64,000 nt of DNA from Lineus longissimus. Lineage: Eukaryota; Nemertea; Pilidiophora; Heteronemertea; Lineidae. Location of the stretch: NCBI RefSeq assembly GCF_910592395.1, contig NC_088311.1, forward strand, positions 13,084,501-13,148,500, given 5' to 3'. Shown here piece by piece: positions 1-11,022 of this stretch. Made by a program: the position numbers and the translations under genes. A model generated the notes under the pieces. It had not been told where the DNA came from, did not search any database, and was given only the letters and a program-made list of their open reading frames with translations. How positions within the stretch are numbered: position 1 is the stretch's first letter; every line of letters begins with the position of its first letter.

Positions 1-738
1 TGATGTCTCATAGTTAATGGTACAGCCATGCTTGGTAAAGAAGTCACTGCCATGGAGGCAGCTGACTGTCAGGTCTTCGACAACCACCACCAGATGATCA
101 ACACACTGTGACCCCAACTCCAGGGCTAATGTGGTGGCCCCGAGTATCTTGAGATCCTGGCCCGAGGCCGATTGTAGGCTCCCGTCAATCTCCTCAAGAA
201 CTACATCCAGTGACGGTATACACTGGTGCCACAATTTCGAGCTAATCAGGGTCAGTGCGGCACCCGTGTCCAGCAGAATAGGGGTAGGTACATCGCCCAC
301 TTTACCAGTGACATAAACACTGCTGTCTTGAAATTTGACTTGACCAATAGACATAGGCCTGATGTTGTTAGCGGTGTGCTTTTTAGGTGGTTCAAAATCA
401 GGTGCGTTGGGGTTGGGGGTCCAAATCGAAGGGGGTGGTGTCACGTTTTCCTCGGGTTGCGCCACCTTTATTGATGTAACTTGGGTGGCCTTTTCTCTCG
501 GGGTATCAACAAGAACCATCATACTTGCATCGGCAACCGGGGGAATGTAACCTGGTGGCTCCAGAGCAGTGCCAGCCCCCAAGGTAAACAGAGCATTTCC
601 TTGGGGGGCAGGTTGAACATCCCCCTGCCAAACATAAACTGGGGCTACTGACGCCAACTGGGGGTCTGTCCGCCCCGTGACGACCCCGACTGGGAGTTTT
701 CCGGCTTCTGGGGGCATGATGGCGATGTGTGTCCCAAC
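1..738 (-). CDS. Gypsy-type LTR retrotransposon Pro-Pol, 5' part
   Basis: An open frame runs from about 738 to the left edge, -1 relative to the Gag frame it overlaps (645-738). It carries the retropepsin motif LLDTGAALTLIS around 241-285, in which DTGA is the catalytic aspartate loop. The protease would release mature proteins from the Gag-Pol polyprotein in cytoplasmic particles. Reverse transcriptase, RNase H and integrase would lie beyond the left edge. A Pro-linked zone rich in proline (about 360-470) precedes the protease. No start codon is needed if the frame is reached by -1 frameshifting from Gag. Family level (Ty3/Gypsy) is inferred from Gag with two CCHC knuckles followed by a DTGA protease; the sub-clade cannot be fixed without reverse transcriptase. 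Confidence 0.75.
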
Positions 739-2126
739 TCACCACACGTATAGCACTTGATGGACGGACACTCCCGAGCACGATGTCCAAACTCTTTGCA
801 GTTCCAGCAGGAGCCATCCCCGCGCCCCCTCCCGGCATTTCTTGAACTCCCACTCGCTGATAACGTCTCCAGATCCTTTATCCGGGTATCCATTTTCTTC
901 AGTAAGTCCAACACCTGGCTGAGGTCTGAGTCTGTCTTTGGTGTTGAACCAGTTCCATTTGATGCAGGAGTGGCGCTTGCGACCTTGACCTTGGTTGAGG
1001 TGCCACTTGACGCTGAGCGAGCCCCCTGCTGTAGGAGCAATTTAGCTGCTTCCAATTGCCTGATTCTCTTTATGGCATCCTCCAGGTTCCGAGGCGAGCT
1101 CATGAGAAGTTGTTGTTTAACCGCCTCTTCAGCCCTGACCCCCATAAGAAATTGATCCAGTGCCATCTCCCGCTGCAACTGCCAGCCACTGTCGGGGTAA
1201 GAATTAAGGGCTAACTCCAGTAAAACATCAGCAAAGGCCTCATAGGCTTCCGAGCCACCCTGTACACGTGCCCTTAACTGCAGCTTGTAATCTTCCCTGG
1301 TGATATTATGGAATCTCTGCTCCAGGGCCGCACAAAAATCATGGTAAGGTAGCTCTGCCCCGAGATGCAAATTAGCAACAGCGACATAGGCCTGATGTTC
1401 CAGACGCGATAGAAGTTGCTGCCTTCTTTCTTCCAATGGGATCTTGGTCAAATCAGCGTACGTGTTGAATCGCTCTAACCAGATCCTAAAATTTTGATGC
1501 ACCAAATAATTTTTCGGTGCTTGGGCCTTTGCCACTGACCGCTCGACGGGGGATTCCTGTCTCAACCTAGTCTGAACCAGAGCTGTAAATGAGTCCAATA
1601 AAGCCAGCATTCCAGTATTTTCCCCACTATCTCCAGCCACGTCCTGTGCTGCCTGGCCTGCTTGGGTCACTTGAGATGACCGAGTAGCACTGGCTATCAC
1701 TGAAGGGGTTTCTGACAAAAACGGCATAGGGTGTCCCTGATGAATCTCTTGGGACCTTGGGGTGCTAGTCATCATTACTGCCGGTCTCTGTCCAGCAGAG
1801 GTCACGTGACTTTGCTGTGTATTGTCTATCGCTCTGTTGGGTGGCCTAACAGCAGCCACAGGGGGTCTATTGTCCCTCATACTGGAGGCCACACCGGAAT
1901 CAGGCGTAACTGATGGCATGTAGTCCAGTGTCCTAGCACCACCACCCTGAGACATAGCCCTACGAGGAGGGTTTAGCCCTGCCGGGACCTTACGATACGG
2001 GTTAAGTCCAGCCGGGGCCATTGGTGGCCAAGTTGGCCGCGGCCGGCTCAAAGGTGTGCCTGCTGCTGGACTCTGTGCTGGCTTCCTGCCCTCACCATCA
2101 ATCCCCACATTCAAATTAGTGGCCAT
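645..2126 (-). CDS. Gypsy-type Gag polyprotein with two CCHC zinc knuckles
   Basis: This 493-codon intact frame encodes a retrotransposon Gag. The N-terminal 200 residues are low-complexity and rich in Pro, Ser and Gln. A capsid-like helical region follows (about residues 205-350, including the motif LVHQNFRIWLERFNTYADL). Near the C-terminus are two retroviral CX2CX4HX4C knuckles, CWNCKEFGHRAREC and CYTCGELGHTSPSC, which bind RNA during packaging. The start at 2126 is an ATG downstream of a TATA-like box. The stop at 645 lies inside the overlapping Pro-Pol frame, the usual retroelement arrangement. No lesion is visible, so the Gag of this copy is potentially translatable. Its downstream pol cannot be judged because it leaves the window. 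Confidence 0.85.
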   Translation of the reverse strand: MATNLNVGIDGEGRKPAQSPAAGTPLSRPRPTWPPMAPAGLNPYRKVPAGLNPPRRAMSQGGGARTLDYMPSVTPDSGVASSMRDNRPPVAAVRPPNRAIDNTQQSHVTSAGQRPAVMMTSTPRSQEIHQGHPMPFLSETPSVIASATRSSQVTQAGQAAQDVAGDSGENTGMLALLDSFTALVQTRLRQESPVERSVAKAQAPKNYLVHQNFRIWLERFNTYADLTKIPLEERRQQLLSRLEHQAYVAVANLHLGAELPYHDFCAALEQRFHNITREDYKLQLRARVQGGSEAYEAFADVLLELALNSYPDSGWQLQREMALDQFLMGVRAEEAVKQQLLMSSPRNLEDAIKRIRQLEAAKLLLQQGARSASSGTSTKVKVASATPASNGTGSTPKTDSDLSQVLDLLKKMDTRIKDLETLSASGSSRNAGRGRGDGSCWNCKEFGHRARECPSIKCYTCGELGHTSPSCPQKPENSQSGSSRGGQTPSWRQ

Positions 2127-2440
2127 TACCTTCTTCTATATTTTACACTTATATTTTCTGTAAATTATATTATTAAACCCAGCAACACTAGTTGTTTATC
2201 CTTAAATATTGATCGGTGTCACAGAGCGTGTACCTGGATTATGCTTTTATAGCGATAACACAATCCCTCCACCAACAAACAGTCCACATTAATTATTACA
2301 AAATAGAAATCACTAGCTTGAGCCAACCCAGTACAGTGTAGTGTTGCTGCTATTTGATCACCATTCACAGAGCGTGTGTGTATTGGCTATGCATGTACAG
2401 AGCGTTAGCACGCCAACCCTACAACAACATGTACTGGATG
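2127..2440 (-). promoter_or_regulatory. Probable 5' LTR or leader of the Gypsy element with TATA-like box
   Basis: Upstream of the Gag start the minus strand reads TATAAAAG at 2251-2244, followed downstream by about 120 bases of AT-rich leader to the ATG. The word ACAGAGCGT occurs three times on the plus strand (about 2221, 2368 and 2397), always near the presumed promoter. I could not identify LTR ends or a primer-binding site, so the LTR boundaries stay open. Confidence 0.35.
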
Positions 2441-3791
2441 AGCGAGACTAGTCGGCCTCAAAAGTTCATCTAATCGATGACAACCACAAATAATCGATCA
2501 AAAAGCCACTTCAGTATGCCTCATTCTTTAATAGACGATGGTTCTGCCCAACCAAAACAACGTTAGACCCAAAAATCGGGCAAATTTGACAACGTCTAAG
2601 AGGGGGCGTATCAGCGTTGCGCAAGACTACACCAAATGTTCCAGCTTCAACGGGAACACGGCTCACAAACCACTCCAATATCTCGGGCATGCGTTCGTAA
2701 TAATCGGTTTTGCTGTCACTAGTGTGAAGACTCAGCTCTTCCGTCGACTTCTATGTTGAATTGACAAGGAAGCTCACCTTTCTAATCGAATGGACCCACT
2801 TTATTGACACTGACACACTACTCTCAACACGTACACGCCACTTGTCCAATCTCTCTCCTATCACCGGGATGATGCAGTGACCAAGGACTACTGACTGGTG
2901 GCGCCACCCCACCGAAGCGGATCGCACTAAGGAGCCCCGGATCACCACACTACAAGTATGGAAGACAGCCATTTTATGGATTTGAAGCGAGACGAAGAAG
3001 GAATTAAATCACATTGAATCAATGCTAAAACTTAATCATCCGCTCTTTGGATGAGGTCGTATGTGTTGATTACATTCTTGTGATTGGTTTGAGATTATAA
3101 GTTTGTCCTCATTGCCGGTTGTTTTAGAAAATTTGACTGTGATTGGAAGGTAAAATGAGAAACTTGTCACACTGTTCTTCGGCTTGGAATGGGGATAGTC
3201 AATGCAGAGCCAGTTGGTACAAGCTGCCTTGCGAATCGGGGTGGCGTAATAATACTGTGAAAGAACAATAGAATGATGAGTTGTAGCAGTGTGTGTCAGA
3301 AATTATGTGATTTTCATTGCATTTGACGATCCCAAAGTTTCGAGAGTATGGCAAAATGGCGGCTGCTGTCATTGGAGATTAGCGTCAAGCCGGAACCTTT
3401 CGTTACAATGTGGGCTTTTAAACACAAGTTAATGGTTTATAATCACCCAGACGCTACTCATTAGGTAAACCTCTACTAAAAACACTTGCTTTAATTTTTG
3501 TAAACATGTCCCGAGTGCTTAAAAAGAACCATTTTTGTGATCGTTTTTTGTCGCTGTAGAAATGTACACAGTCAGAGTCAGTCAGTGTGTCAACACAACA
3601 ACGGTGTTAGTATACACATCGAATCCATGATACACGGAGACACGAATGTAAACATTTGCCTGTTGGGTCGGAAGGAGTTCACCGTTACCGATCACTGCCC
3701 CAAGAAAGGTCATCTGAGCTGGTTGACTAAAGTAGATGATGATAATGATGAAAGTGTAGCACAGCTGTCATCAGTGCTTTTATAGTTAGGC
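2441..3791. other. Non-coding stretch, no recognisable gene
   Basis: Nothing here resembles a protein-coding gene. The only notable word is a TGGCGCC on both strands near 2900 (the palindrome GGTGGCGCCACC), which resembles a retroviral primer-binding site, but no LTR end abuts it. Confidence 0.4.
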
Positions 3792-4320
3792 CTATAGTCG
3801 GATTCATAAGTAAATTTCACTGACACTGCCCTTTTGGGTCACTGTGCAAAAACTATTGGGCCGATTTCTTCAAAGTTTGGTTTTTCTTGAATCTAATTTC
3901 GGGACCCAACACAATTTCCAGGTTAGAGATTTGCAAATTATAAAGAAAAAAATTGTCAACTTTGGAGCCCTTTGGCCATTTTGGGGGAATCTGGAGGGCC
4001 CGATTTTTTTTTATGGATAGTTCTAAATGAAACTTGGCAGTTTTAAAGATACACACGAAAAAAATTAACCTGAACATTTCAGCAAAATGCATCCAGAAAT
4101 AAGCAGTACAGAGGAGAAAATGTCAAAATCAATACACTACGTCAAAGTACACCAATACATACAAAAAAAATTATTTCGTAACTATGGTTACTGAAATATG
4201 AAAATCCTCTTGGGTCCCGAAATTAGATTCAAGAAAAACCAAACTTTGAAGAAATCGGCCCAGTACTTTTTGCGCAGCGCCCAAAAGGGCAGTGACATTT
4301 ACTTATGAATCCGACTATAG
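3792..4320. mobile_element. Hairpin MITE with about 115-bp terminal inverted repeats
   Basis: The left 118 bases and right 112 bases are inverted copies of each other, both starting CTATAGTCGGATTCATAAG from the outside. They differ by a 6-base GACACT insertion and a few substitutions. About 300 bases separate the arms. No coding capacity is present. The outermost bases read TATA on both sides, so a TA target duplication (Tc1/mariner style) is possible but cannot be separated from the repeat itself. It is non-autonomous and would need a transposase in trans. Confidence 0.75.
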
Positions 4321-5689
4321 GGCTGTCTTGTAACTATGTTTTTTCATAGTTCTTCCTCAAACTCTCCCTTTCATATCGACAGGTGAGCACAATGGCCCTG
4401 GCCATTTCATTTTATGTTAAATTGTACGTTAACAATGTCACGACGTTATCACGAGCGAAACCCCTCTCTTTTTGAAGAAAGTCAAACGACGTTACTTTTT
4501 TTTCCCGCACCAACGCAACAATGATTTTCAATCAACTCCCCATGTCATTCAGGTGACGTCACACCCCACGCACATTTGGATTGGTCGAGATACATCACGT
4601 CAATAACAGTAAATTTTTACCAAGAAGGAAACCGTAAACGATGGATAAACTGAGGAAATACCGCACCACTGACTGATAACAGTTCCAAATATCATCAGGA
4701 TATCAACATTAAGGTAGTACTTTATTACCTCATACAGGTTTTGATCGATGTTATTAAACTTTATACACGATATAACCGATTGTAAAACGTACCTCAAGAC
4801 CTCGTGCAATATTTTCCCGGTCAAAGTTACGCCTTTTGACGAAAAACCAATCGAGCTGCCTAAAGAGGTAAATAAATCATTCGCAAGTCCATAGTTACAC
4901 AAAACCTCATAAGAATATACGAAAATACCCTGACGTCGGTTCCCAAGACTAAAAGTCACATACGATATGTATAATTTTGAAATTAAATTAAAAGTTGACG
5001 AGACATCGTCGACAACTTGACGAAAGTGAGACGGTATGATGTCATCACCAAACGAAAAGTGACGGATTCGCCTTTACTTCTTTAAAATAAACATCATGGA
5101 AGCTAATTAAAAGTAATTATTGTGCCAAAAACCAAGTGTAAAGATATATTGACCTAATGTCGAAAACCGCAGGTATTTTAAATGCGCAGTTTTGGAATGA
5201 CAAACTTTTGAAAGGGACCGTCAACTTGGCTCAGGTCCCAGGTCAAAGAATTTTAAAACAGCTCGAATAAAATTTGTATAGACACAGATGGATTTAAAAG
5301 ACGACTTAGAAAAAGGGCCCAGATAATTACCTGGTATTTTGACTGGTTATATATTCACACTTTGATAATCCAAATAGTAGAATTCTTAAATCTTGATGAA
5401 AAGTTGTAGGACTGACTTGAACAATTATATTCCAAGGGATGAAAGTGAGGCTGGACAGGGTTAAAAATAGCATCGCAAAGCGAGCAGAACCCCTCAGCCT
5501 ATTAAGGTTGAAGGTGAGATAATGGTGAAGTTGGCTTAGTGGAGTGGCTAGTTTGCATATGGAAATTAAAATTGTGGAAACCTATTTTGAAGATGTGAAC
5601 ATGGCGGCCATATTGAATTTCGAATCGCGCTGATTTTTGAAAGGAACCTTCCCCTTACAAAACTGCATTTGGCCTACACCCACTAAAAA
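4321..5689. other. AT-rich non-coding stretch
   Basis: No gene is supported. The sequence around 4381-4413 is the reverse complement of 13165-13200 and so belongs to a dispersed repeat. A 119-codon minus-strand frame at 4600-4959 shows no family resemblance or biased composition and is not called. Confidence 0.4.
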
Positions 5690-6272
5690 TTGATTCCATC
5701 CTCCAAGCCATTCTCGAAATTGACGGAAACCAATTTCAAGCACGTTGCCCTGGTGACCATATTGAGAGTCAGAACGAGCCGGTTTTCAAAAGGAACCTTC
5801 CTCTAGTCACCCCCAACGTACATACCAAAAATGAATTTGATCGGACGAACAGTTCTCCTCGAAATTGACGGAAACCAATTTCAAGCACGCCGCCCTAGTG
5901 GCCATATTAATAATCGGAACAAGCCCGTTTTCGAAAGGAACCTCGCTCTAGTCATCCTTAACGTACATACCAAAAATGAATTTAATCGGACAAACGGTTC
6001 TCCTCGAAATTGACGGAAACCAATTTCAAACACGCCGCCCTGGTGGCCATATTGATAATCGGAACAAGCCCGTTTTCGAAAGGAATTTTCCTCTAGTAAT
6101 CCCCAATGTACGTAAGAAAAATTGAATTGATTGTCAAAGCCGTTCTCCTAGAAATCGACGGAAACCAAGTAGCAGACGTCCCGCACGGACGGACGGACGG
6201 CACACGTGACGACAAATACCCCTCTAGCCCATTTGGGCTGAGGGGTCACTAGCCCATTTGGGCTGAGGGGTA
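5690..6272 (+). repeat. Tandem-repeat element, family A, small copy (about 145-bp monomers plus terminal hairpins)
   Basis: Three to four monomers of about 145 bases carry the recurring words AAATTGACGGAAACCAATTT, GGTGGCCATATTGATAATC and CCAACGTACATACC. After the last monomer comes a short ACGG-type microsatellite (about 6188-6200), then the palindromic half-sites ACCCCTCTAGCCCA and TGGGCTGAGGGGT. A second, partial palindrome follows within 30 bases. The same design is massively amplified at 40790-44950. Confidence 0.75.
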
Positions 6273-7873
6273 AAAAGGGAAAGATGCAGAAAAGGGATCC
6301 AAATGACATTAACTCTTAAATATGGATAGTCAACTCCTAAAATTTACATCCAAGTCAAAACACTTCGTTAAATTACAGAAACCTTAAAGGAAATATTTTA
6401 AAATGATGCCAAAGGCGAAAAAGGGTCAAAATCTCTATATAGCCCCCAACCAAAATTCAACTATGTGTGAATTTGACAAAAGATTTTGGCCGACACTTTA
6501 TAGTACAAAAGAGATCAACAAACTCAGTCAACCGCAACTGTCTCTCATAGTATCGTATAACACCAACAATTATGCGTATGTCCCATTATTGTCACTTCCC
6601 GACATCTCATAGTCAATTCGATATTAAAAAAATACTAAATATCTCCATCTGAAGTCCATCATCTCTGTACGGCATACATAGTATCAGTTCATACGATCTA
6701 GTGGAAGAAACGATTCGTAATGATAACTTCAACGTAACAACATGCTCAGAACTCACAAGGCCGAAGTTCGGGCGTAACCGAACTTAACATTACCACAATT
6801 CACAAATTCCTATCGTACCGGAAAAACACGTTCTAAAACCAACAGTATATCAAACAGGTCCCTGTGATTTTCGTAACATCACAAATGATCATACAAAATG
6901 TCACGGATGATTTCCAGTGCACATGGCATCATTAGAGTTACGAATTAAATTTAAAACACGTCTCTAAATATTAATTATATACACTGTGTTTTTCGTAGCA
7001 TCACAAACGATCATACAAAGCGTCACGGATGATTTCCAGTGCACATGGCATCATTATAGTTGCATCACGACTTGAATTAAACACGTCCCAAAATATTAAT
7101 TATATATACACTGTGATTTTCGTAGCATCACCAACGATCATACAAAACGTCACAGATAAATACAGATCATTCTTCCACGAGAGAGACGTCTTCGGCTGCG
7201 TATTTCCATGTTCTCGATATTGATTTGGACATTCTGTTCAGGAAATTAGTGACCTCGGTAACCGTGTACGCCAATGGTGATTTTCCGGGAATACCATCCT
7301 CCGACGGTAGAACGTTCTTTCCTGCATTGGCCCTCTTGAACTTTGATACGTAATCCGTTTTCAACCTTGGATCGGCGATCTCTCGTATCTGCAGGCTCCA
7401 AAGGGATCATCTTCGTTGACGTGTGTCCCAAAACGCTGGATTTCTTCGTTTCAAGACATCCCAGTGTAGTCGCTGGACTGTACCTGCCCAAGTTCTGCTC
7501 CTCGACTTCTGCTGAGAAACATGTTATTTCCTCGCCATTGCTCATAGTTGCGTTATTTGTTCTTCTTCCCCAACCCCACCAGTTCCTTGACCTTTACTAC
7601 TGCTCAGACTGCCTGGGCCCCCTTCATGCTAGTACTGGATGTGAAAAGCCATATCGTCCTCGTCCATAAAAACAGCGCCGCATAGATGGCAAAGACAGAT
7701 CGATGACTGCATCTGTAAAATGAGGGTAGAGTGTCAATGTTTCTTTAGCGATTATATAGAAAATACCATGTGTTTTAGAGGCCAGTTCGTTACTTATGAT
7801 GAACCATTATATCTCGTCATTGCGTTTCTTACACAACCGGAATGACGACATCAGTGATACCGTTGACTCGCGA
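6273..7873. other. Non-coding, with a 2.3-copy tandem repeat at about 6862-7160
   Basis: The segment from CTGTGATTTTCGTAACATC at 6862 recurs at 6984 and 7111, giving units of about 122-127 bases with the shared core CGATCATACAAA. Short overlapping frames at 7167-7669 have no recognisable family. I see no gene here. Confidence 0.5.
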
Positions 7874-8332
7874 TTAGTTCTCAATTAGTCTATTTGGCGC
7901 TTTTCGTGCCTGCGTTGGACGATGAGGATTCAACGTGTCGTCCATAACGTTATTTCCCTTTTGATCGACTTTCACACTTTCAGTGTCACCCTCAGAGTCA
8001 GATTCCGATAATTCAACAACACACGGTTCAAGATAAGTTTGCATAGAAGCTCGTGAACGATGAGGGGGTGGTTTCCTTGAAGCGCACTTATCGCATTTCT
8101 GACATAAATCAGCGATGATTAGTTTCATGTTTCAATGAAAAAAAAGTCTCTTTACTTTCTCGTAAGTTTTTAGTGAACCTTGGTGAGCTGCCGTATTGAC
8201 TGAATGAAACTGAAAGAGCATTTCATCATGACATTCTCTGGGCAAAATAGTTTTGAACCTCACTGTTCTCCCGTCATCCGATTCGTATCGTTGACAGAGA
8301 ATGTTCTTCTTAAATTCTAACTGATCCCACAT
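7874..8332 (-). pseudogene. Gypsy-type integrase zinc-binding remnant
   Basis: Two adjacent pieces (8132-8332 and 7874-8128) together show an integrase HHCC zinc-binding module. The His pair lies in ECHDEMLFQFHSVNTAAHQG and the Cys pair in CQKCDKC. The catalytic core that should follow is absent. Within about 30 residues the frame changes to an acidic tail ending in a basic RKAPNRL motif like a Pol C-terminus, so an internal deletion is likely. The two pieces are separated by a disruption near 8130. The N-terminal boundary abuts BEL/Pao integrase sequence near 8335, which makes the locus a chimera of two retroelement families. Confidence 0.6.
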
Positions 8333-8334
8333 TG

Positions 8335-8856
8335 ACCAGTAGTGTAGAAAACAGGGGCTTCATGTACCCTCAATTCTGGTAAAGGGGCAGCAACTTGGTT
8401 GCAAGCTAATGCATCTACTCTTTGATACCTAACACAAGAACTTTTGACTGCTTTGGCCAAATGTCTGAGTCCTATAACCCAGTAGTTATCTATGATGGTC
8501 GTAATCATGGTTTCCACACCCGCATGTTTTGCCCTGAAATGTTCAGACCTGAAAAGAAGTGTGGCAAACCTGCCCTTGGGCACGTTGACTGGATGTTTTT
8601 CAGCATATGTCAGCTGAGAGTTTTCTAACCTACCACCAATCCTAACCATCCCATCTTTTCCAATGACTGGATTTAACTTTAACAATGGTGATGATTTTCC
8701 TACAGACTTTCCCTGTTTCAGGGCTTCAATCTCAGCACTATATGCCACACTCTGCACATGTTTCAACAATACCCGTTTTGCCGTTGCACACTCTTCCAAG
8801 GACAATTTTCCAGAGACATGTTGCTTTGTTTTATCCATGTTTTGGAGTACTCTCAA
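8335..8856 (-). pseudogene. BEL/Pao integrase N-terminal zinc-binding region, truncated
   Basis: The frame encodes the region between RNase H and the integrase core of a BEL/Pao Pol. It has a LNPVIGKDGMVRIGGRL segment typical of the linker, then the zinc-binding His residues in RAKHAGVETMI and a Cys position in SSCVRYQ. The second Cys of the expected pair appears replaced by Tyr/Arg. It ends abruptly after HEAPVFYTTG, just where the DDE catalytic core should start, and joins unrelated Gypsy integrase sequence. It is in the same reading frame as the upstream RNase H piece and is separated from it by one stop codon (8860-8862). Confidence 0.7.
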
Positions 8857-8859
8857 GAC

Positions 8860-9498
8860 TCAAGCTGTGATTCTAATTGCTTTCTCAAGTGTGCCCCATC
8901 TCTCAACTTTGAGAACATCTTCTGGCAACCACACTCTAGCTGCATTTACAATGGCCACAGTTTCTGGCTGAAGGAACCACTCTACCTGATCAAACGTCAC
9001 TTCGTTTTTGCCCAATACTAATGATCCAGCTAGCCAACTAGGTCCCGGCAACCACTGATTGGATGAGACCAATTCTCCTGCAAGAACACCTATAGTCATG
9101 ATATCTGCTGGGTTCCCTCTACCAGGGCAGTGAGACCACTGTCCAACATCTGTCAGTTCCTGAATTTCAAGAACTCGTTTGGCAACGAAAGTCTTCCAAC
9201 GAGAATGTTTGCCTTTAATCCAACCTAGAGCTACAGTAGAGTCTGTCCAATACCAACACATTGTGTCGGATGGAAGTTTCAAGGCTTTCAGCACGAAGCT
9301 GACCACACGAGCACACAACAGAGCACCAAGCAGTTCTAATCTTGGGAGTGAAACCTTTTTTACCGGTGTAACTCTAGCCCTGGATGTGACTAGTGAAACC
9401 TCATAGTTGCCATCCAAACAAGGAATGCGCAGGTATACCACAGCTCCGTAACCTTGTTCTGAGGCATCACCAAACCCATGAACCTCAACTCCTGTCAA
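8860..9498 (-). pseudogene. BEL/Pao RNase H region
   Basis: This piece encodes the RNase H domain of a BEL/Pao Pol, which removes RNA from RNA-DNA hybrids during reverse transcription. Diagnostic motifs are VEVHGFGDASEQGYGAV, with the first catalytic Asp; LPRLELLGALLCARV, with the catalytic Glu; MCWYWTDSTVALGWI, with the next Asp; and HCPGRGNPADIMTIG near the C-terminus. Stop codons bound it at 8860-8862 (TGA) and 9505-9507 (TAG). Both neighbours are in the same frame, so the lesions are nonsense mutations rather than indels. Confidence 0.8.
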
Positions 9499-9504
9499 AT
9501 TTGA

Positions 9505-10233
9505 CTACAATGACAAGCTGTAGCATCTTGGAATTCTCCACTGTTGTACCTCAGTCAAACCTTGCACCCATCTCATAAACCTATCATGAAGTGGGGCTGG
9601 AACGTTGTCACCCCAATCCAGTTTCAACAACCATATTTCTTGCAACAAATTTTTGAGATACATGATGTAGGGTGACAAGAAACCAAATGGGTCAAACAAC
9701 CTCGCTATGAAGCTCAAAACAACTCTTTTGGTTGTGACAATCTGTGTAGGGATGTCAACTTCATCAAATGCAAAGCAGTCTTCTACTTTCAACCTCTTCA
9801 ACCCAAGTATCTTTGTTGATACAGTACCAGAGTGAGAATCGAACTCTTGTATGAACATGTCTTTGATTACTTCATTGTTAGAGTTACACTTTGCCAATGT
9901 CAGGCTACCTTCTTTTAGAATCTTTTGACCATTACGGAACAACTCACAAGTCTCATCCTCATAATCAGCCCCAGTGATCCAATCATCTACATACAGATTT
10001 TCCTTCAATTCCTCAACAGCAGTGGAGGTTTCAGAATCAGAGTACTGAGACAGATGGTGGCGGTTGGTGGCATTTAGGAGAAAGGGACTGGCTGTATTGC
10101 CAAATGGGACACGCAAGAATTTCATCACCCTATCTTTCCCATCTTTTGTCCACAGGAAGCAATGGACATCCTGATCTTCCTCGTTGACGGCGATCTGTAG
10201 GAAAGCTTTGGTGATATCACTGGTCATCGCCAC
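9505..10233 (-). pseudogene. BEL/Pao reverse transcriptase, palm region
   Basis: This piece holds the reverse transcriptase palm motifs. Motif A is MTSDITKAFLQIAV, the LRVPFGNTASPFLLNAT block is motif B, and the catalytic NLYVDDWITG is motif C. A connection domain follows (FIARLFDPFGFLSPY, LDWGDNVPAPL). The enzyme would copy the element RNA into DNA. It is cut from its N-terminal part by an in-frame stop (10240-10242, TGA) and from RNase H by another (9505-9507, TAG). There is no frameshift in the block. Confidence 0.85.
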
Positions 10234-10239
10234 CCGCCA

Positions 10240-10515
10240 TCATCTGAATCTGATTAGAATGCCTAATTGACCTGTCAACAAGTTGGGTCCCGACTCAATA
10301 CAATCATTCAGTGACACTCCGTTAGCCCCCTTAGCTGAGGCATCAAATACAGGTCGAATTTTGGTAGTCAACTTTGACTCTTTTATGACTGGGAAATGAG
10401 GTAGATAAAATACGGGCCGCTCATCATTTGGTACAATTTCTGTCGGAGGTACTTCCTGAGTGATTCCAAGAATCTCTAATTCGACCAAGGCTTCATCATA
10501 CCTATCCCTTAACAC
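10240..10515 (-). pseudogene. BEL/Pao reverse transcriptase, N-terminal (fingers) part
   Basis: The frame shows the conserved start of a BEL/Pao reverse transcriptase: YLPHFPVIKESKLTTKIRPV followed by FDASAKGANGVSLNDCI and GPNLLTGQLGILIRFR. It is directly followed, two codons after its stop, by the palm region in the same frame. The region upstream (10516-10719) is more decayed, and I can follow only fragments of it. Confidence 0.8.
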
Positions 10516-10719
10516 TGGGTTCTTAGAGAGTTTACAGTTTAAACTTCGTAACCGGCCTTATGCCAAATTTCTACTATTCGACAGCGATGGCTTAGCACCT
10601 TCTTTCCATGGAAGTCTAACTACATACCTTTGAACCTTTGAACTCAACTGTTTCAGTGAATTGTTTCATAATTATCATATCTATTCCAAGACGCGACTCT
10701 CCGTTATCGGTCACACCAA

Positions 10720-11001
10720 CTAGGAGAGCGTCGCGTCCGAAATATCTGACAAATTCAGTAAATTACGACTTATACTGACCATAGCAGTTGACTGGCTTGG
10801 TGTCTCACTCAGACCATTTGAGTAAGACCCAGACAATACCCACCCAAAGATGGTGTCTTGAGCTACAAGACCAGTGGTGACCTGTATGAAACCCTGTTTA
10901 ACAAATTTCCAATACATGTCAAGGCCAATCAAGATGTCAACAGTGACTTTCTTATCCGCGTTGTAGTCATCTGCTATGTTCAGATGACCAAGTGACTTCA
11001 A
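10720..11001 (-). pseudogene. BEL/Pao protease to reverse transcriptase linker
   Basis: The segment contains IDILIGLDMYW-type sequence (VDILIGLDMYWKFV) and a DTIFGWVLSGSY motif, both characteristic of the stretch just after the BEL/Pao protease. It is in the same frame as the protease piece upstream and ends at a TAG at 10720-10722. Function is only as part of the polyprotein. Confidence 0.7.
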
Positions 11002-11022
11002 TAAGTCGTTTGGTACCCTTTG

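Noticed and set aside
2895-2915. Primer-binding site TGGCGCC for the Gypsy element
   Set aside because: It is part of a perfect palindrome, no LTR end ending in CA abuts it, and it lies about 770 bases upstream of Gag.
4600-4959. 119-codon minus-strand frame as a gene
   Set aside because: No domain, no neighbours, no codon bias that I can see. A frame of this length is expected by chance somewhere in 64 kb.
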